Assembly (NCBI GenBank): GCA_030038475.1
Contig: JASHOU010000162.1
Coordinates: forward strand, 1-32,738
Direction of reading: 5' to 3'
Origin: Terriglobales bacterium
Lineage (GTDB): Bacteria > Acidobacteriota > Terriglobia > Terriglobales > Acidobacteriaceae
DNA: 32,738 bases
The position numbers and the translations under genes are program-made. This document shows positions 24,150-31,768 of this stretch, piece after piece (positions within the stretch are counted from its first letter, which is position 1; the number at the start of each line of letters is the position of its first letter). The notes beneath the pieces are model-generated. The model had not been told where the DNA came from and did not search any database. It saw only the letters and a list, made by a program, of their open reading frames with translations.

Positions 24150-25064
24150 ATGAGTAAGAGCAAACCCGCGCCGCCACATTACAAAGGCATCATCCTCGCC
24201 GGAGGTTCGGGCACGCGCCTCTATCCCGTAACTCACGGTCTTGCCAAGAGCCTGCTGCCTGTCTACGACAAGCCGATGGTTTATTACCCGCTCTCGACGC
24301 TGATGCTGGCTGGCATTCGCGAGATTCTCGTCATCTCCACGCCCGACGACGTGCCGCGCTTTCAGCACTTGCTCGGCGATGGCTCACGCTACGGCGTGAA
24401 GTTGCAATACGCCGCGCAACCCAAGCCCGAAGGCATTGCCCAGGCATTTTTGATCGGCAGAACCTTTATTGGCTTGAGCGGCTGCGCCCTTGTGCTCGGC
24501 GACAATATTTTCTACGGTCACGACCTCGTCAAAGAATTGCGTGCAGCGACGCACCAGTCGAAAGGCGCTCGCGTTTTTGCTTATCCCGTTAACGATCCTG
24601 AGCGCTATGGCGTGGTCGAGTTCGATCCGCATGGAAAGTCGCCCAAAGCGCTCAGCATTGAAGAAAAGCCGAAGCAGCCGAAATCGCGTTACGCGGTCAC
24701 CGGCCTTTATTTCTACGACCGGCAGGTGGTCGAAATTGCCGCCAGTCTCAAGCCTTCCCAACGCGGAGAACTTGAAATCACTGACGTAAACCGCGCCTAT
24801 CTCGAACGCGGTCAACTGAACGTCTGCGTTATGGGACGCGGCACGGCGTGGCTCGATACAGGCACGCACGAAGCCCTGATGGAAGCGTCGTTATTCATTC
24901 AAACGCTGCAGAAACGGCAGGGCCTCATGGTCGCATGTCCAGAGGAAATCGCCTATCGTTCCGGCTACATTACCGCCGCGCAACTGGAAGCGCTGGCGCT
25001 GCCGATGCGCAACAACAGTTACGGCTCTTACCTGCTGCAATTGCTGCGGGAACGCGTCTTCTAG
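24150..25064 (+). CDS. rmlA: Glucose-1-phosphate thymidylyltransferase RmlA
   Basis: RmlA joins dTTP and glucose-1-phosphate to give dTDP-glucose, the first and usually feedback-controlled step of dTDP-rhamnose synthesis. The 304-residue product has the nucleotidyltransferase signature [18 protein letters not shown], then [63 protein letters not shown] and [17 protein letters not shown]. This matches the short homotetrameric RmlA type. The start is the ATG at 24150, with a ten-residue polar N-terminus before the first strand. It sits between rmlB and rmlC, as is common. Confidence 0.96.
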   Translation: MSKSKPAPPHYKGIILAGGSGTRLYPVTHGLAKSLLPVYDKPMVYYPLSTLMLAGIREILVISTPDDVPRFQHLLGDGSRYGVKLQYAAQPKPEGIAQAFLIGRTFIGLSGCALVLGDNIFYGHDLVKELRAATHQSKGARVFAYPVNDPERYGVVEFDPHGKSPKALSIEEKPKQPKSRYAVTGLYFYDRQVVEIAASLKPSQRGELEITDVNRAYLERGQLNVCVMGRGTAWLDTGTHEALMEASLFIQTLQKRQGLMVACPEEIAYRSGYITAAQLEALALPMRNNSYGSYLLQLLRERVF

Positions 25065-25102
25065 GAAATTCTGACGAACCCTTTGGTTCCTCTGTGCGAC
25101 CC

Positions 25103-25117
25103 GTGTACTCTGTGGTT
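25103..25117 (+). repeat. Dispersed intergenic motif, copy 2
   Basis: GTGTACTCTGTGGTT is identical to 5142-5156 and again intergenic, here in the 125-bp gap between rmlA and rmlC. The rest of this gap holds no gene. Its 3' part has a small inverted repeat (TTAGC and GCTAA around CTGGA) without a T tract. Confidence 0.55.
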
Positions 25118-25189
25118 AGAGCTTTTCGCAGGTCAAAGTTTTCTTTAGCCTGGAGCTAAGTCGGAATCAATTCGCCAAATAATGCGGGC

Positions 25190-25756
25190 ATGAACAAAAC
25201 CCTTACCAGCCTCGCCGGAATTCTGCTTCTCGAACCGCGTGTCTTCGGCGACGATCGCGGATTTTTTCTGGAGAGTTACAACCAGCGCGCCTTTGCCGAA
25301 AGTGGCATTACCGAACCCTTTGTCCAGGACAATCATTCTTATTCCCGGAAAAATGTCATCCGCGGCTTGCACTACCAGATTCGGCAACCACAAGGAAAGC
25401 TGATCCGCGTCGTCATCGGCGAGATTCTCGATGTCGCGCTCGATCTGCGGCGCAGTTCGGCGACCTTCGGAAAATGGGAATCGTTTCGGCTTTCCGGCGA
25501 AAACAAGCGGATGTTATGGATTCCGCGCGGATTTGCGCACGGCTTCCAAGTCTTATCGGAAAGTGCGCACGTACTGTACAAGACCACCGATTTTTATGCG
25601 CCCGAGCACGAACGTACCGTCGCGTGGAATGATCCGGAGTTGAATATTGCCTGGCAACTCGAGGGCGAACCCGCCACTTCTGCGATTGCCTCGGCGATCG
25701 TCTCAACCAAAGACCAGCGTGGCGTGCCTTTCGCGCAGGCTGAAACATTCGAATAG
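25190..25756 (+). CDS. rmlC: dTDP-4-dehydrorhamnose 3,5-epimerase RmlC
   Basis: RmlC epimerises C3 and C5 of the 4-keto-6-deoxy sugar in dTDP-rhamnose synthesis. The 188-residue cupin has DDRGFFLESYNQRAF, QDNHSYSRKNVIRGLHYQ with the catalytic His in RGLHYQ, VALDLRRSSATFGKW, PRGFAHGFQVLSE and LYKTTDFYAPEHERTVAWND with the conserved Tyr. The ATG at 25190 gives the usual N-terminus. It is the last gene of the rightward operon and is convergent with the PilZ-TonB gene 25 bp away. Because 125 bp separate it from rmlA, it could have its own promoter. Confidence 0.95.
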   Translation: MNKTLTSLAGILLLEPRVFGDDRGFFLESYNQRAFAESGITEPFVQDNHSYSRKNVIRGLHYQIRQPQGKLIRVVIGEILDVALDLRRSSATFGKWESFRLSGENKRMLWIPRGFAHGFQVLSESAHVLYKTTDFYAPEHERTVAWNDPELNIAWQLEGEPATSAIASAIVSTKDQRGVPFAQAETFE

Positions 25757-25781
25757 AAGTCCTGTTCGCGGCCCGCAGCGT

Positions 25782-26678
25782 TCAATTCAGCCGGAACTCG
25801 ATCGCAATCGTGGTTTCAACCTCAACCGGCTTGCCGTTCGAAAGATACGGCTCATATTTCCACGCTTTCACTGCCTTGGTTGCCGACTCCACCAGAAGAT
25901 CACGCCCAAATACGGGACGCAACTGCTTCACGCCGCCATCGGGCGCAACGACCGCATCCAGCATCACCCATCCGTCGATACCGGCAGTTCGCGCCGCCTC
26001 CGGATACACCGGTTCAACCTTCGTTACAATTCGTTTCTCCATGGTTTCTGGAGAAACCCGCAACCTCGACTGCGCGGCCTGCGCGTGCACCTCCAATTCG
26101 CTCCATGATCGTTGCCACTGCCACCATCCGAGCGCCGCCAGCGCCAGCCCGCAGGCTGCAACCCAGCACAACTCGCGCCGCCCGATGCGGATTCTGCGCT
26201 TTGCAGGACCAATTATGGGGTAACCAACAATGGGGCGGCCGACTATCACCGGCGCCGCAGCCTCTTTCTGTGCCTCACTCTTCGCAACCGCGCCGTCGTA
26301 TGGTTTGGAATCAAATTTGAGATTTGCGGGTTCCGGTGAACTGCGATAGATCCAGTATCGAATCATCTCCCGGTGTTCGAGCGACAGGCCCGAAAATTCA
26401 AGCCCGCAACGAAGCCGCGACTGATTGCGAACCACCGCACGCGCCCGCAACGGCACACCAACATTCGGCAGCCGCAGCTCGACTGCCACTTGTTGCCCCA
26501 CGGACATTTCTCCCGCGACCACCGCGCCTACACCTCTTTCGCTGATGTCGGTGCACCGCCCGGGTATATTTTCGGGAACACCCGACCGCAGTGCAATCAG
26601 GTCCAACGATACATTGATGGGATGGCGCAGATAGGCCCGTGGCGGCGCTTCTAACGCCAACTTTGGAGCTGCACTCAT
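25782..26678 (-). CDS. PilZ-TM-TonB fusion protein
   Basis: This 298-residue protein has three parts. Residues 14-113 form a PilZ domain with the c-di-GMP-binding RAYLR (RxxxR, 14-18) and DISERG (DxSxxG, 44-49). One membrane segment lies at about 171-190. A TonB C-terminal domain occupies about 220-298 (VEPVYPEAARTAGIDGWVML, AVKAWKYEPYLSNGKPVEVE). A PilZ domain inside and a TonB domain outside would let c-di-GMP levels affect an outer-membrane transporter or an envelope protein. No ExbB/ExbD is nearby and the usual long Pro-rich TonB linker is absent, so energy coupling is uncertain. The start ATG has GGAGG seven bases upstream. A pentapeptide array lies just before the membrane segment. Confidence 0.88.
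   Translation of the reverse strand: MSAAPKLALEAPPRAYLRHPINVSLDLIALRSGVPENIPGRCTDISERGVGAVVAGEMSVGQQVAVELRLPNVGVPLRARAVVRNQSRLRCGLEFSGLSLEHREMIRYWIYRSSPEPANLKFDSKPYDGAVAKSEAQKEAAAPVIVGRPIVGYPIIGPAKRRIRIGRRELCWVAACGLALAALGWWQWQRSWSELEVHAQAAQSRLRVSPETMEKRIVTKVEPVYPEAARTAGIDGWVMLDAVVAPDGGVKQLRPVFGRDLLVESATKAVKAWKYEPYLSNGKPVEVETTIAIEFRLN
26202..26246 (-). repeat. 15-bp in-frame tandem array (pentapeptide x3) in the PilZ-TonB gene
   Basis: On the coding strand ATAGTCGGCCGCCCC, ATTGTTGGTTACCCC and ATAATTGGTCCTGCA encode IVGRP, IVGYP and IIGPA at residues 145-159, in the linker between the PilZ domain and the membrane helix. Confidence 0.8.
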
Positions 26679-26723
26679 CAGACTGCCTCCGCAGGATCAA
26701 AATTAACTCATGCGGCTGGAAGC

Positions 26724-26749
26724 AACCGGTTGAAAAAACCGGTGGAAAC
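26724..26749 (+). repeat. 13-bp direct repeat in the gap upstream of PilZ-TonB
   Basis: AACCGGTTGAAAA is followed by AACCGGTGGAAAC with a 13-base period. The 237-bp gap between polA and the PilZ-TonB gene otherwise contains AT-rich sequence (about 26790-26860) that may hold the PilZ-TonB promoter. No gene is seen in the gap. Confidence 0.45.
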
Positions 26750-26915
26750 GAGCAACGAATGCGCGCTGGTGAAAATCGTCCTAGGGAGTATACCGGAATC
26801 CTAAACGAAAAATGCTGAAATTGATTTTCTTAGATATAGTGCGCTGCAAAAAAAATCCCAATTTGGAATGCCGACGTCACGCCACACGACAGTCATGCGC
26901 TGCGTCGCACTTGCC

Positions 26916-29774
26916 CTAACTCAAATCCCGCCAATTCGCGCCCACTCCAATCTCGACCACCAAGGGCACCTCCAACTTATGCGCGCCTTCCATGTGCTCC
27001 CTCACCAGCGGCTTCATAACGTCCACTTCATTCTCGGGCACTTCAAACACAAGTTCGTCGTGCACCTGCAACGTCATTCGCGACCTCAGCCCGCGCTTCC
27101 GAATTTCCTCATCGATCTTGATCATCGCGAGCTTGATCAGATCCGCCGCCGTCCCTTGCAGCGGAGTATTCACCGCCGTCCGCTCCGCAAACCCGCGCTG
27201 GGTGGGGTTTTTGCTGTTGATGTCGGGAATCGGCCGGATGCGCCCGAAGAGCGTTTTCACTCGTTGCTCGCGGCGGGTTTCGGCGAGCGTGGAATCGATG
27301 AACGCCCGCACGCCCGCATATTTCTCAAAATACGCGTCGATGAACGCCCGCGCCTCGTTCTGCTCAATGCCCAGGTTCTGCGACAACCCAAACGCCGACA
27401 ACCCGTAGACAATGCCGAAGTTCACCACCTTCGCCTGCCGCCGGTGGTCAGGAGTAACCATCAGCGGCGGCACGCCAAACACCTGCGACGCGGTCAGAGT
27501 GTGAATGTCATCTCCACGCCGAAAAGCCTCGACCAGCAATTTGTCTTTCGAGTAATGCGCCAGCAGGCGCAGCTCAATTTGCGAATAATCCGCCGCCAGC
27601 AGCACATGCCCCGGCTCGGCAATAAACGCGGCGCGAATCTCACGCCCAAGTTCGGTGCGAATCGGAATATTCTGCAGGTTCGGGTTCGCCGACGACAACC
27701 TTCCCGTGGCCGTCCCCGTTTGTCCAAAAGTCGTATGCACGCGCCCGCTCTGACTGCGAATCAGTGAAGGTAATGCGTCGACATAAGTTGACTTCAATTT
27801 GGTAAGTTGCCGGTACTCTAGCACCATGCGCGGAACTTCGTGTTCCTCCGCCAATCCTTCCAGCACATCGACCGCCGTCGAAATCTTTTTCCCTTTTCCA
27901 TATTTCACGGGAATCGGCAGAGCCAGCTTGTTGAACAACACATCGCCCAGTTGCTTCGGCGAATTGATATTGAATTCGACGCCGCAGCACTCGTAAATCT
28001 CGCGCGCCTTGGCCGCAGCCTCGCGCTCCAGCTTCAACGACATCTCACCCAGCGCCGCCAGATCGACCTTCACTCCGGCATCTTCCATGCGCGCCAGCAC
28101 CGGCACCAGCGGCGCATCAATTTCTTCATACACTGGGATCAATCCCTGATCCTCAACGTCTTTTCGCAACACAGCTGCCAACCTTCCCGTAATATCCGCC
28201 GCTTCTGCCAAGTTGCCGCTCAGCCTCAAGTTGAATCTGCGCAGCGCAACCTCCGGCAGCGAATGCGACGAGTAAGTGGGATCGAGCAGGTAGGAATAGA
28301 GCATTGGATCATGCTGCACGCCTGCCAACGCGATCCCATGTTCGCCACAATCATGTCCGCCAAAATCACGTTTGCCAAAATAGTGCAGTGCGGATTTGAG
28401 GTCGTGGATCGTCTTCGGCACAGACTGATCTTCGAGCACACTTTTCATGCGGTCGGCGAGCGCCGCGTCTTCGAGCATGACCATCGCGCCAGCACCAGGC
28501 GCGTTGGAAATGGCGATACGATCTGCATGCGCGACACCTTGATCTTTGCCACTTTGACCCTCGGACTCCGCGGGTTGCAAATTCAAGAGCTCTGTCTGCG
28601 CCGCTTCAGGCTCCTCGACTTCTTCTTCCGCGGAGCTCTCGGCGGAAACCCGAACCGCGAGTTCACCTGGAATCGCCAGTGCCAAGGCAGCGTTCCCGCT
28701 CACGCCGCCCAAATACTCATCGAATTCAGCCTTCGACTTGATCTCCCGATAATCGCCCTCTTTCACCTCCACCACCGGCAGCAGTTCTTTCAGCAAAGAA
28801 GTAAATTCCAGTTCGAAAAACAGCGCGCGCAGCGATTCGACATCCGGTTCGCCCGCCTTCATCGCTTCGACATCGAGCGTTACCGCCACTCCGGTATCGA
28901 TCGTCACGAGTTGTTTGCTGTAGAGAATATTTTCGCGATTGTTCTGCAACGACTCACGATAGGTTTTCTTTTCGACTTCCGCCGCGCGTTCCAGCGCCTG
29001 CTCCACGCTGCCGAAGCGCCGAATCAACTCCACCGAGCCTTTGTCGCCGATGCCCGGCGCTCCCGGAATGTTGTCCACCGAATCGCCGCGCAGCGCCATC
29101 ACATCCACCACCTTCGACGGAGGTACGCCGAGAATCTCCTCCACCTTCGCCGCGTCGCAAATCAAATTGTCCTTTGGTGGATTGAGCACACAAATGTGAT
29201 CGCCGACCAGTTGCAGCATGTCTTTGTCGTTCGACACTATGAATACCGGATACGATTCCGCCGCCGCTTTCCTCGCCAGCGTTCCGATCACATCGTCGGC
29301 TTCGTAACCTTCCAGTTGCAGAATTGGAATGCGATACGCCTCCAGCGCCCGTCGAATGTAAGGAATCTGCTGCGCCAGATCGGGCGGCATCTCGGCGCGG
29401 TTCGCCTTGTAGCCGCCATACTCCGCTTCTTTGAAGGTTTGCGTTTTGATGTCGAACTTTCGGATCGTGGTAATCGCTTCCGCCTGCTGGTTGCGGATGG
29501 TCGGAGCGCCTACATCGAATACTGCCGCCAGATATTCGGGCGAAAAATCTTCGCGCAGCTTGCGCAGCATGTTGACGAAAACGTACGTCGCCGCCGTCGG
29601 AACACCGGTTTTGGTCGACATCGGCCGCTGCCGTGCCATCGCGTGATAAGCGCGAAAAATAAACGACATCGTATCGATCAGGAAAATTCGGCCATTACTA
29701 TGGGGGCGGGCAGAAGCCGGCCGCGGCGCGGGCGCGGCCTTCACCTGCGTGGCGGATTTTTTTCTGGGAGACAA
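26916..29774 (-). CDS. polA: DNA polymerase I
   Basis: This 952-residue family A polymerase has three parts. The 5'-nuclease is at about 28-320: IFLIDTMSFIFRAYHAM, YEADDVIGTLA, VSNDKDMLQL and LRGDSVDNIPGAPGIGDKGS. A 3'-5' exonuclease-like part covers about 350-560 and the polymerase about 600-952: motif A LLAADYSQIELRLLAHY, motif B RRQAKVVNFGIVYG, motif C QVHDELVFEV. The exonuclease part has lost most catalytic residues: ALALAIPGEL replaces the DxE strand and HDLKSALHYF has no acidic residue at the second site. Proofreading is therefore probably absent. A long acidic insert (about 378-430) and a pentapeptide array lie in that domain. The TTG at 29772-29774 is the annotated start; its Shine-Dalgarno is weak and the exact start is uncertain. 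Roles are Okazaki-fragment processing and repair. Confidence 0.96.
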   Translation of the reverse strand: MSPRKKSATQVKAAPAPRPASARPHSNGRIFLIDTMSFIFRAYHAMARQRPMSTKTGVPTAATYVFVNMLRKLREDFSPEYLAAVFDVGAPTIRNQQAEAITTIRKFDIKTQTFKEAEYGGYKANRAEMPPDLAQQIPYIRRALEAYRIPILQLEGYEADDVIGTLARKAAAESYPVFIVSNDKDMLQLVGDHICVLNPPKDNLICDAAKVEEILGVPPSKVVDVMALRGDSVDNIPGAPGIGDKGSVELIRRFGSVEQALERAAEVEKKTYRESLQNNRENILYSKQLVTIDTGVAVTLDVEAMKAGEPDVESLRALFFELEFTSLLKELLPVVEVKEGDYREIKSKAEFDEYLGGVSGNAALALAIPGELAVRVSAESSAEEEVEEPEAAQTELLNLQPAESEGQSGKDQGVAHADRIAISNAPGAGAMVMLEDAALADRMKSVLEDQSVPKTIHDLKSALHYFGKRDFGGHDCGEHGIALAGVQHDPMLYSYLLDPTYSSHSLPEVALRRFNLRLSGNLAEAADITGRLAAVLRKDVEDQGLIPVYEEIDAPLVPVLARMEDAGVKVDLAALGEMSLKLEREAAAKAREIYECCGVEFNINSPKQLGDVLFNKLALPIPVKYGKGKKISTAVDVLEGLAEEHEVPRMVLEYRQLTKLKSTYVDALPSLIRSQSGRVHTTFGQTGTATGRLSSANPNLQNIPIRTELGREIRAAFIAEPGHVLLAADYSQIELRLLAHYSKDKLLVEAFRRGDDIHTLTASQVFGVPPLMVTPDHRRQAKVVNFGIVYGLSAFGLSQNLGIEQNEARAFIDAYFEKYAGVRAFIDSTLAETRREQRVKTLFGRIRPIPDINSKNPTQRGFAERTAVNTPLQGTAADLIKLAMIKIDEEIRKRGLRSRMTLQVHDELVFEVPENEVDVMKPLVREHMEGAHKLEVPLVVEIGVGANWRDLS
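28338..28382 (-). repeat. 15-bp in-frame tandem array (pentapeptide x3) in polA
   Basis: Plus-strand units ATGTTCGCCACAATC, ATGTCCGCCAAAATC and ACGTTTGCCAAAATA encode, on the coding strand, FGKRD, FGGHD and CGEHG (residues 465-479). The array is in the degenerate exonuclease domain. Confidence 0.8.
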
Positions 29775-29903
29775 CCAGTCAGTTTAGCAGCTAGCAAATC
29801 TTCATTGCCGTGAACGCAGAGGAATCGTGGCCAATCGCGTATCATAAAGAGTTTTCAAAAGTTTTCGGAGCGCAAGCCTTTTTTGCTGAACGCTGAGTTC
29901 TTC

Positions 29904-30914
29904 ATGCTGCCCTTCAGACTCGTCTACAGCGACGACTATTATCTTCCCATTGGCTCCCACGTCTTTCCCGCCGAAAAATACAAGTGCGTTCACGACCGCC
30001 TGCTCGCTTTCAGCGTGGCTGCGCCGCCCGATTTTGTCGCGCCGCGTCCGGCCACCGACCAGGACATACTGCTCGTACACACTCCGCAGTACGTACACAA
30101 ATTAAAGACCGGCACGCTCTCGGCGCTCGAACAACTGGAACTCGAAATCCCGTACTCGCCGGAGCTGGTTCGCGCCTTCTGGCTCGCCGCTGGCGGGTCG
30201 ATTCTTGCCGCCGATTACGCGCTCGAGGATGGCATTGCTATCAGCATTGGCGGAGGCTTCCACCACGCTTTCCCCGGCCATGGCGAAGGCTTCTGCATGA
30301 TCCACGATGTAGCTGTCGCAATTCGCTGTATGCAACGCAACGGCAAGATTCGCACCGCCATGACCGTCGATTGCGACGTCCATCAGGGCAACGGCACAGC
30401 CACAATTTTTGCCGGTCCGCGCGTGCCCGGCGAATCGTCATCCGCAACGGTGGCGTCGGTTCTGAAGTCCGCGCGCACCATCCCGCCTGGCACGCGCCCG
30501 CCGAGCGGCGTTGCCACCGACGTCTTCACCCTCTCTCTCCATCAGCTCAACAACTATCCGGCGTTCAAGCCGCCATCGTCGCTCGACTTGAATTTGCCCG
30601 ACGGCATGGGCGACGACGAATATCTTGCGTGCCTGGGCGACGCGCTCAGTTTGGGGCTGGAGAAATTCAAACCGGATCTTATCTGCTATATCGCTGGAGC
30701 CGACCCGTATCGCGAAGATCAGCTCGGAGGACTGTCGCTGACGATCGAAGGTTTGAAGAAACGTGATGTTCTCGTTTACCAGGTCGCCAAAGCCGAGGGC
30801 ATTCCGGTAATGGTCACTTTCGCCGGTGGCTATGCGGTTAGGCTCGAAGATACAATCACAATTCACTGCAACACGGTGATCGCCGCCAGGGAAGTATTTG
30901 CCGCAAATCCCTGA
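29904..30914 (+). CDS. Histone deacetylase-like (AcuC/HDAC family) amidohydrolase
   Basis: This 336-residue zinc hydrolase of the arginase/deacetylase fold probably removes acyl groups from lysines or acetylated small molecules in the cytoplasm. It shows the HDAC core: GGGFHHAFPGHGEGF with the His pair 120-121, and TVDCDVHQGNGTATIF with the zinc ligands Asp158 and His160. The later YIAGADPYREDQLGGLSLT contains the third ligand Asp. An unusual insert of about 35 residues (171-205, Ser/Pro/Arg-rich) sits between DVHQGNGTATIF and DVFTLSLHQ, next to the active-site rim. I chose the ATG at 29904 because the first strand (FRLVYSDDY) follows at once; a TTG seven codons earlier is possible. It is divergent from polA and 37 bp upstream of a flavin reductase-like gene. 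Confidence 0.9.
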   Translation: MLPFRLVYSDDYYLPIGSHVFPAEKYKCVHDRLLAFSVAAPPDFVAPRPATDQDILLVHTPQYVHKLKTGTLSALEQLELEIPYSPELVRAFWLAAGGSILAADYALEDGIAISIGGGFHHAFPGHGEGFCMIHDVAVAIRCMQRNGKIRTAMTVDCDVHQGNGTATIFAGPRVPGESSSATVASVLKSARTIPPGTRPPSGVATDVFTLSLHQLNNYPAFKPPSSLDLNLPDGMGDDEYLACLGDALSLGLEKFKPDLICYIAGADPYREDQLGGLSLTIEGLKKRDVLVYQVAKAEGIPVMVTFAGGYAVRLEDTITIHCNTVIAAREVFAANP

Positions 30915-30951
30915 CCGAACGCCGCAAAACGCAAACGATATACTCGACGCT

Positions 30952-31608
30952 ATGGACGTCATCCCTTCGCAACTTCCTCACCGCGAGTTCTACAACATTC
31001 TCATCAGCGCGGTGGTACCGCGCCCCATCGCGTGGGTCTCAACCGTCAACGCTTCCGGGCAAACCAATCTAGCGCCCTTTTCGTTTTTCAATGCTGTCTG
31101 CGGCAAGCCTCCGCTGCTGGCGTTTGCGCCGGGGATGCGCGCGCCGAAAAAATCTGAGGCGGCGGCCGACGAGGCGGCAGGGCATCCAGGAGTGCATACC
31201 AAAGACACGCTGCGCAATATTCGTGACACCAAAGAATTCGTGATCAACGTGGTCACCTATGAACTGGCCGAGGCCATGAACCTTACGAGCGGTGAGTATG
31301 ACGAGGCGATCGACGAATTCGAAGTGGCGCAGGTCGCTTCGGCGCCTTCGCAAGTCGTGCGTCCGCCTCGCGTGGCTGACTCTCCCGTCAATTTTGAATG
31401 CAAGCTGTATCAGATTCTCGATTTCAATCCCGCAGCCGAAGGTGGCAGTTTGGTGATTGGCGAGATTGTCTCGGTTCACATAGACGAGCGGCTCTTAAAG
31501 GAAGGCCGCATTGATCGCAATTCGCTCGATCTGATCGGGCGCATGGGAGGCATGCAATACTCGCGCACCAGAGAGCGCTTCGAAATGGTGCGGCCGAAGG
31601 TGGAGTAG
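30952..31608 (+). CDS. Flavin reductase-like (FMN-binding split barrel) protein
   Basis: This 218-residue protein belongs to the DIM6/NTAB flavin reductase family. It shows the split-barrel signature AVVPRPIAWVSTVNASGQTN, LAPFSFFNAVCGKPPLLAF, KDTLRNIRDTKEFVINVVTY and later FECKLYQILDF and GEIVSVHIDERLL. It should bind FMN and reduce flavin with NAD(P)H, or act on an unknown substrate as a flavoprotein; no partner oxygenase is nearby. I chose ATG 30952 because the preceding open stretch is gap sequence. It follows the deacetylase gene by 37 bp and is likely co-transcribed. A 15-bp repeat encodes EAAAD-EAAGH in a loop before the KDTLRNI motif. Confidence 0.88.
   Translation: MDVIPSQLPHREFYNILISAVVPRPIAWVSTVNASGQTNLAPFSFFNAVCGKPPLLAFAPGMRAPKKSEAAADEAAGHPGVHTKDTLRNIRDTKEFVINVVTYELAEAMNLTSGEYDEAIDEFEVAQVASAPSQVVRPPRVADSPVNFECKLYQILDFNPAAEGGSLVIGEIVSVHIDERLLKEGRIDRNSLDLIGRMGGMQYSRTRERFEMVRPKVE
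31156..31185 (+). repeat. 15-bp in-frame tandem repeat (pentapeptide x2) in the flavin reductase gene
   Basis: GAGGCGGCGGCCGAC is followed by GAGGCGGCAGGGCAT, encoding EAAAD and EAAGH at residues 69-78. Relatives usually have a short loop here. Confidence 0.7.
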
Positions 31609-31698
31609 AGCGGTGAGCTAGATCAGCACTCTGCGGTGATGCACATAACTGCATGACGTCTTTTGCTTCGCGAAGTATGACAACGAGATTCCGCGAAG

Positions 31699-31726
31699 AA
31701 CAAACGACTAACGACAATCGACCAAC
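31699..31726 (+). repeat. 14-bp tandem repeat upstream of ffh
   Basis: AACAAACGACTAAC and GACAATCGACCAAC are consecutive, with a partial GACCTCGACTCC after them. They lie in the 160-bp gap between the flavin reductase gene and ffh. The same gap carries TAAAAT at 31750-31755, close to the ffh start, which may be a -10 element; no other gene is seen there. Confidence 0.55.
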
Positions 31727-31768
31727 GACCTCGACTCCGCCGCGACTGCTAAAATAGCCTCTTACGCC

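Noticed and set aside
27840-29813. A very long open frame antisense to polA (about 657 codons)
   Set aside because: Composition is dominated by Arg, His, Gln and Phe, typical of an antisense shadow. The opposite strand has all DNA polymerase I motifs.
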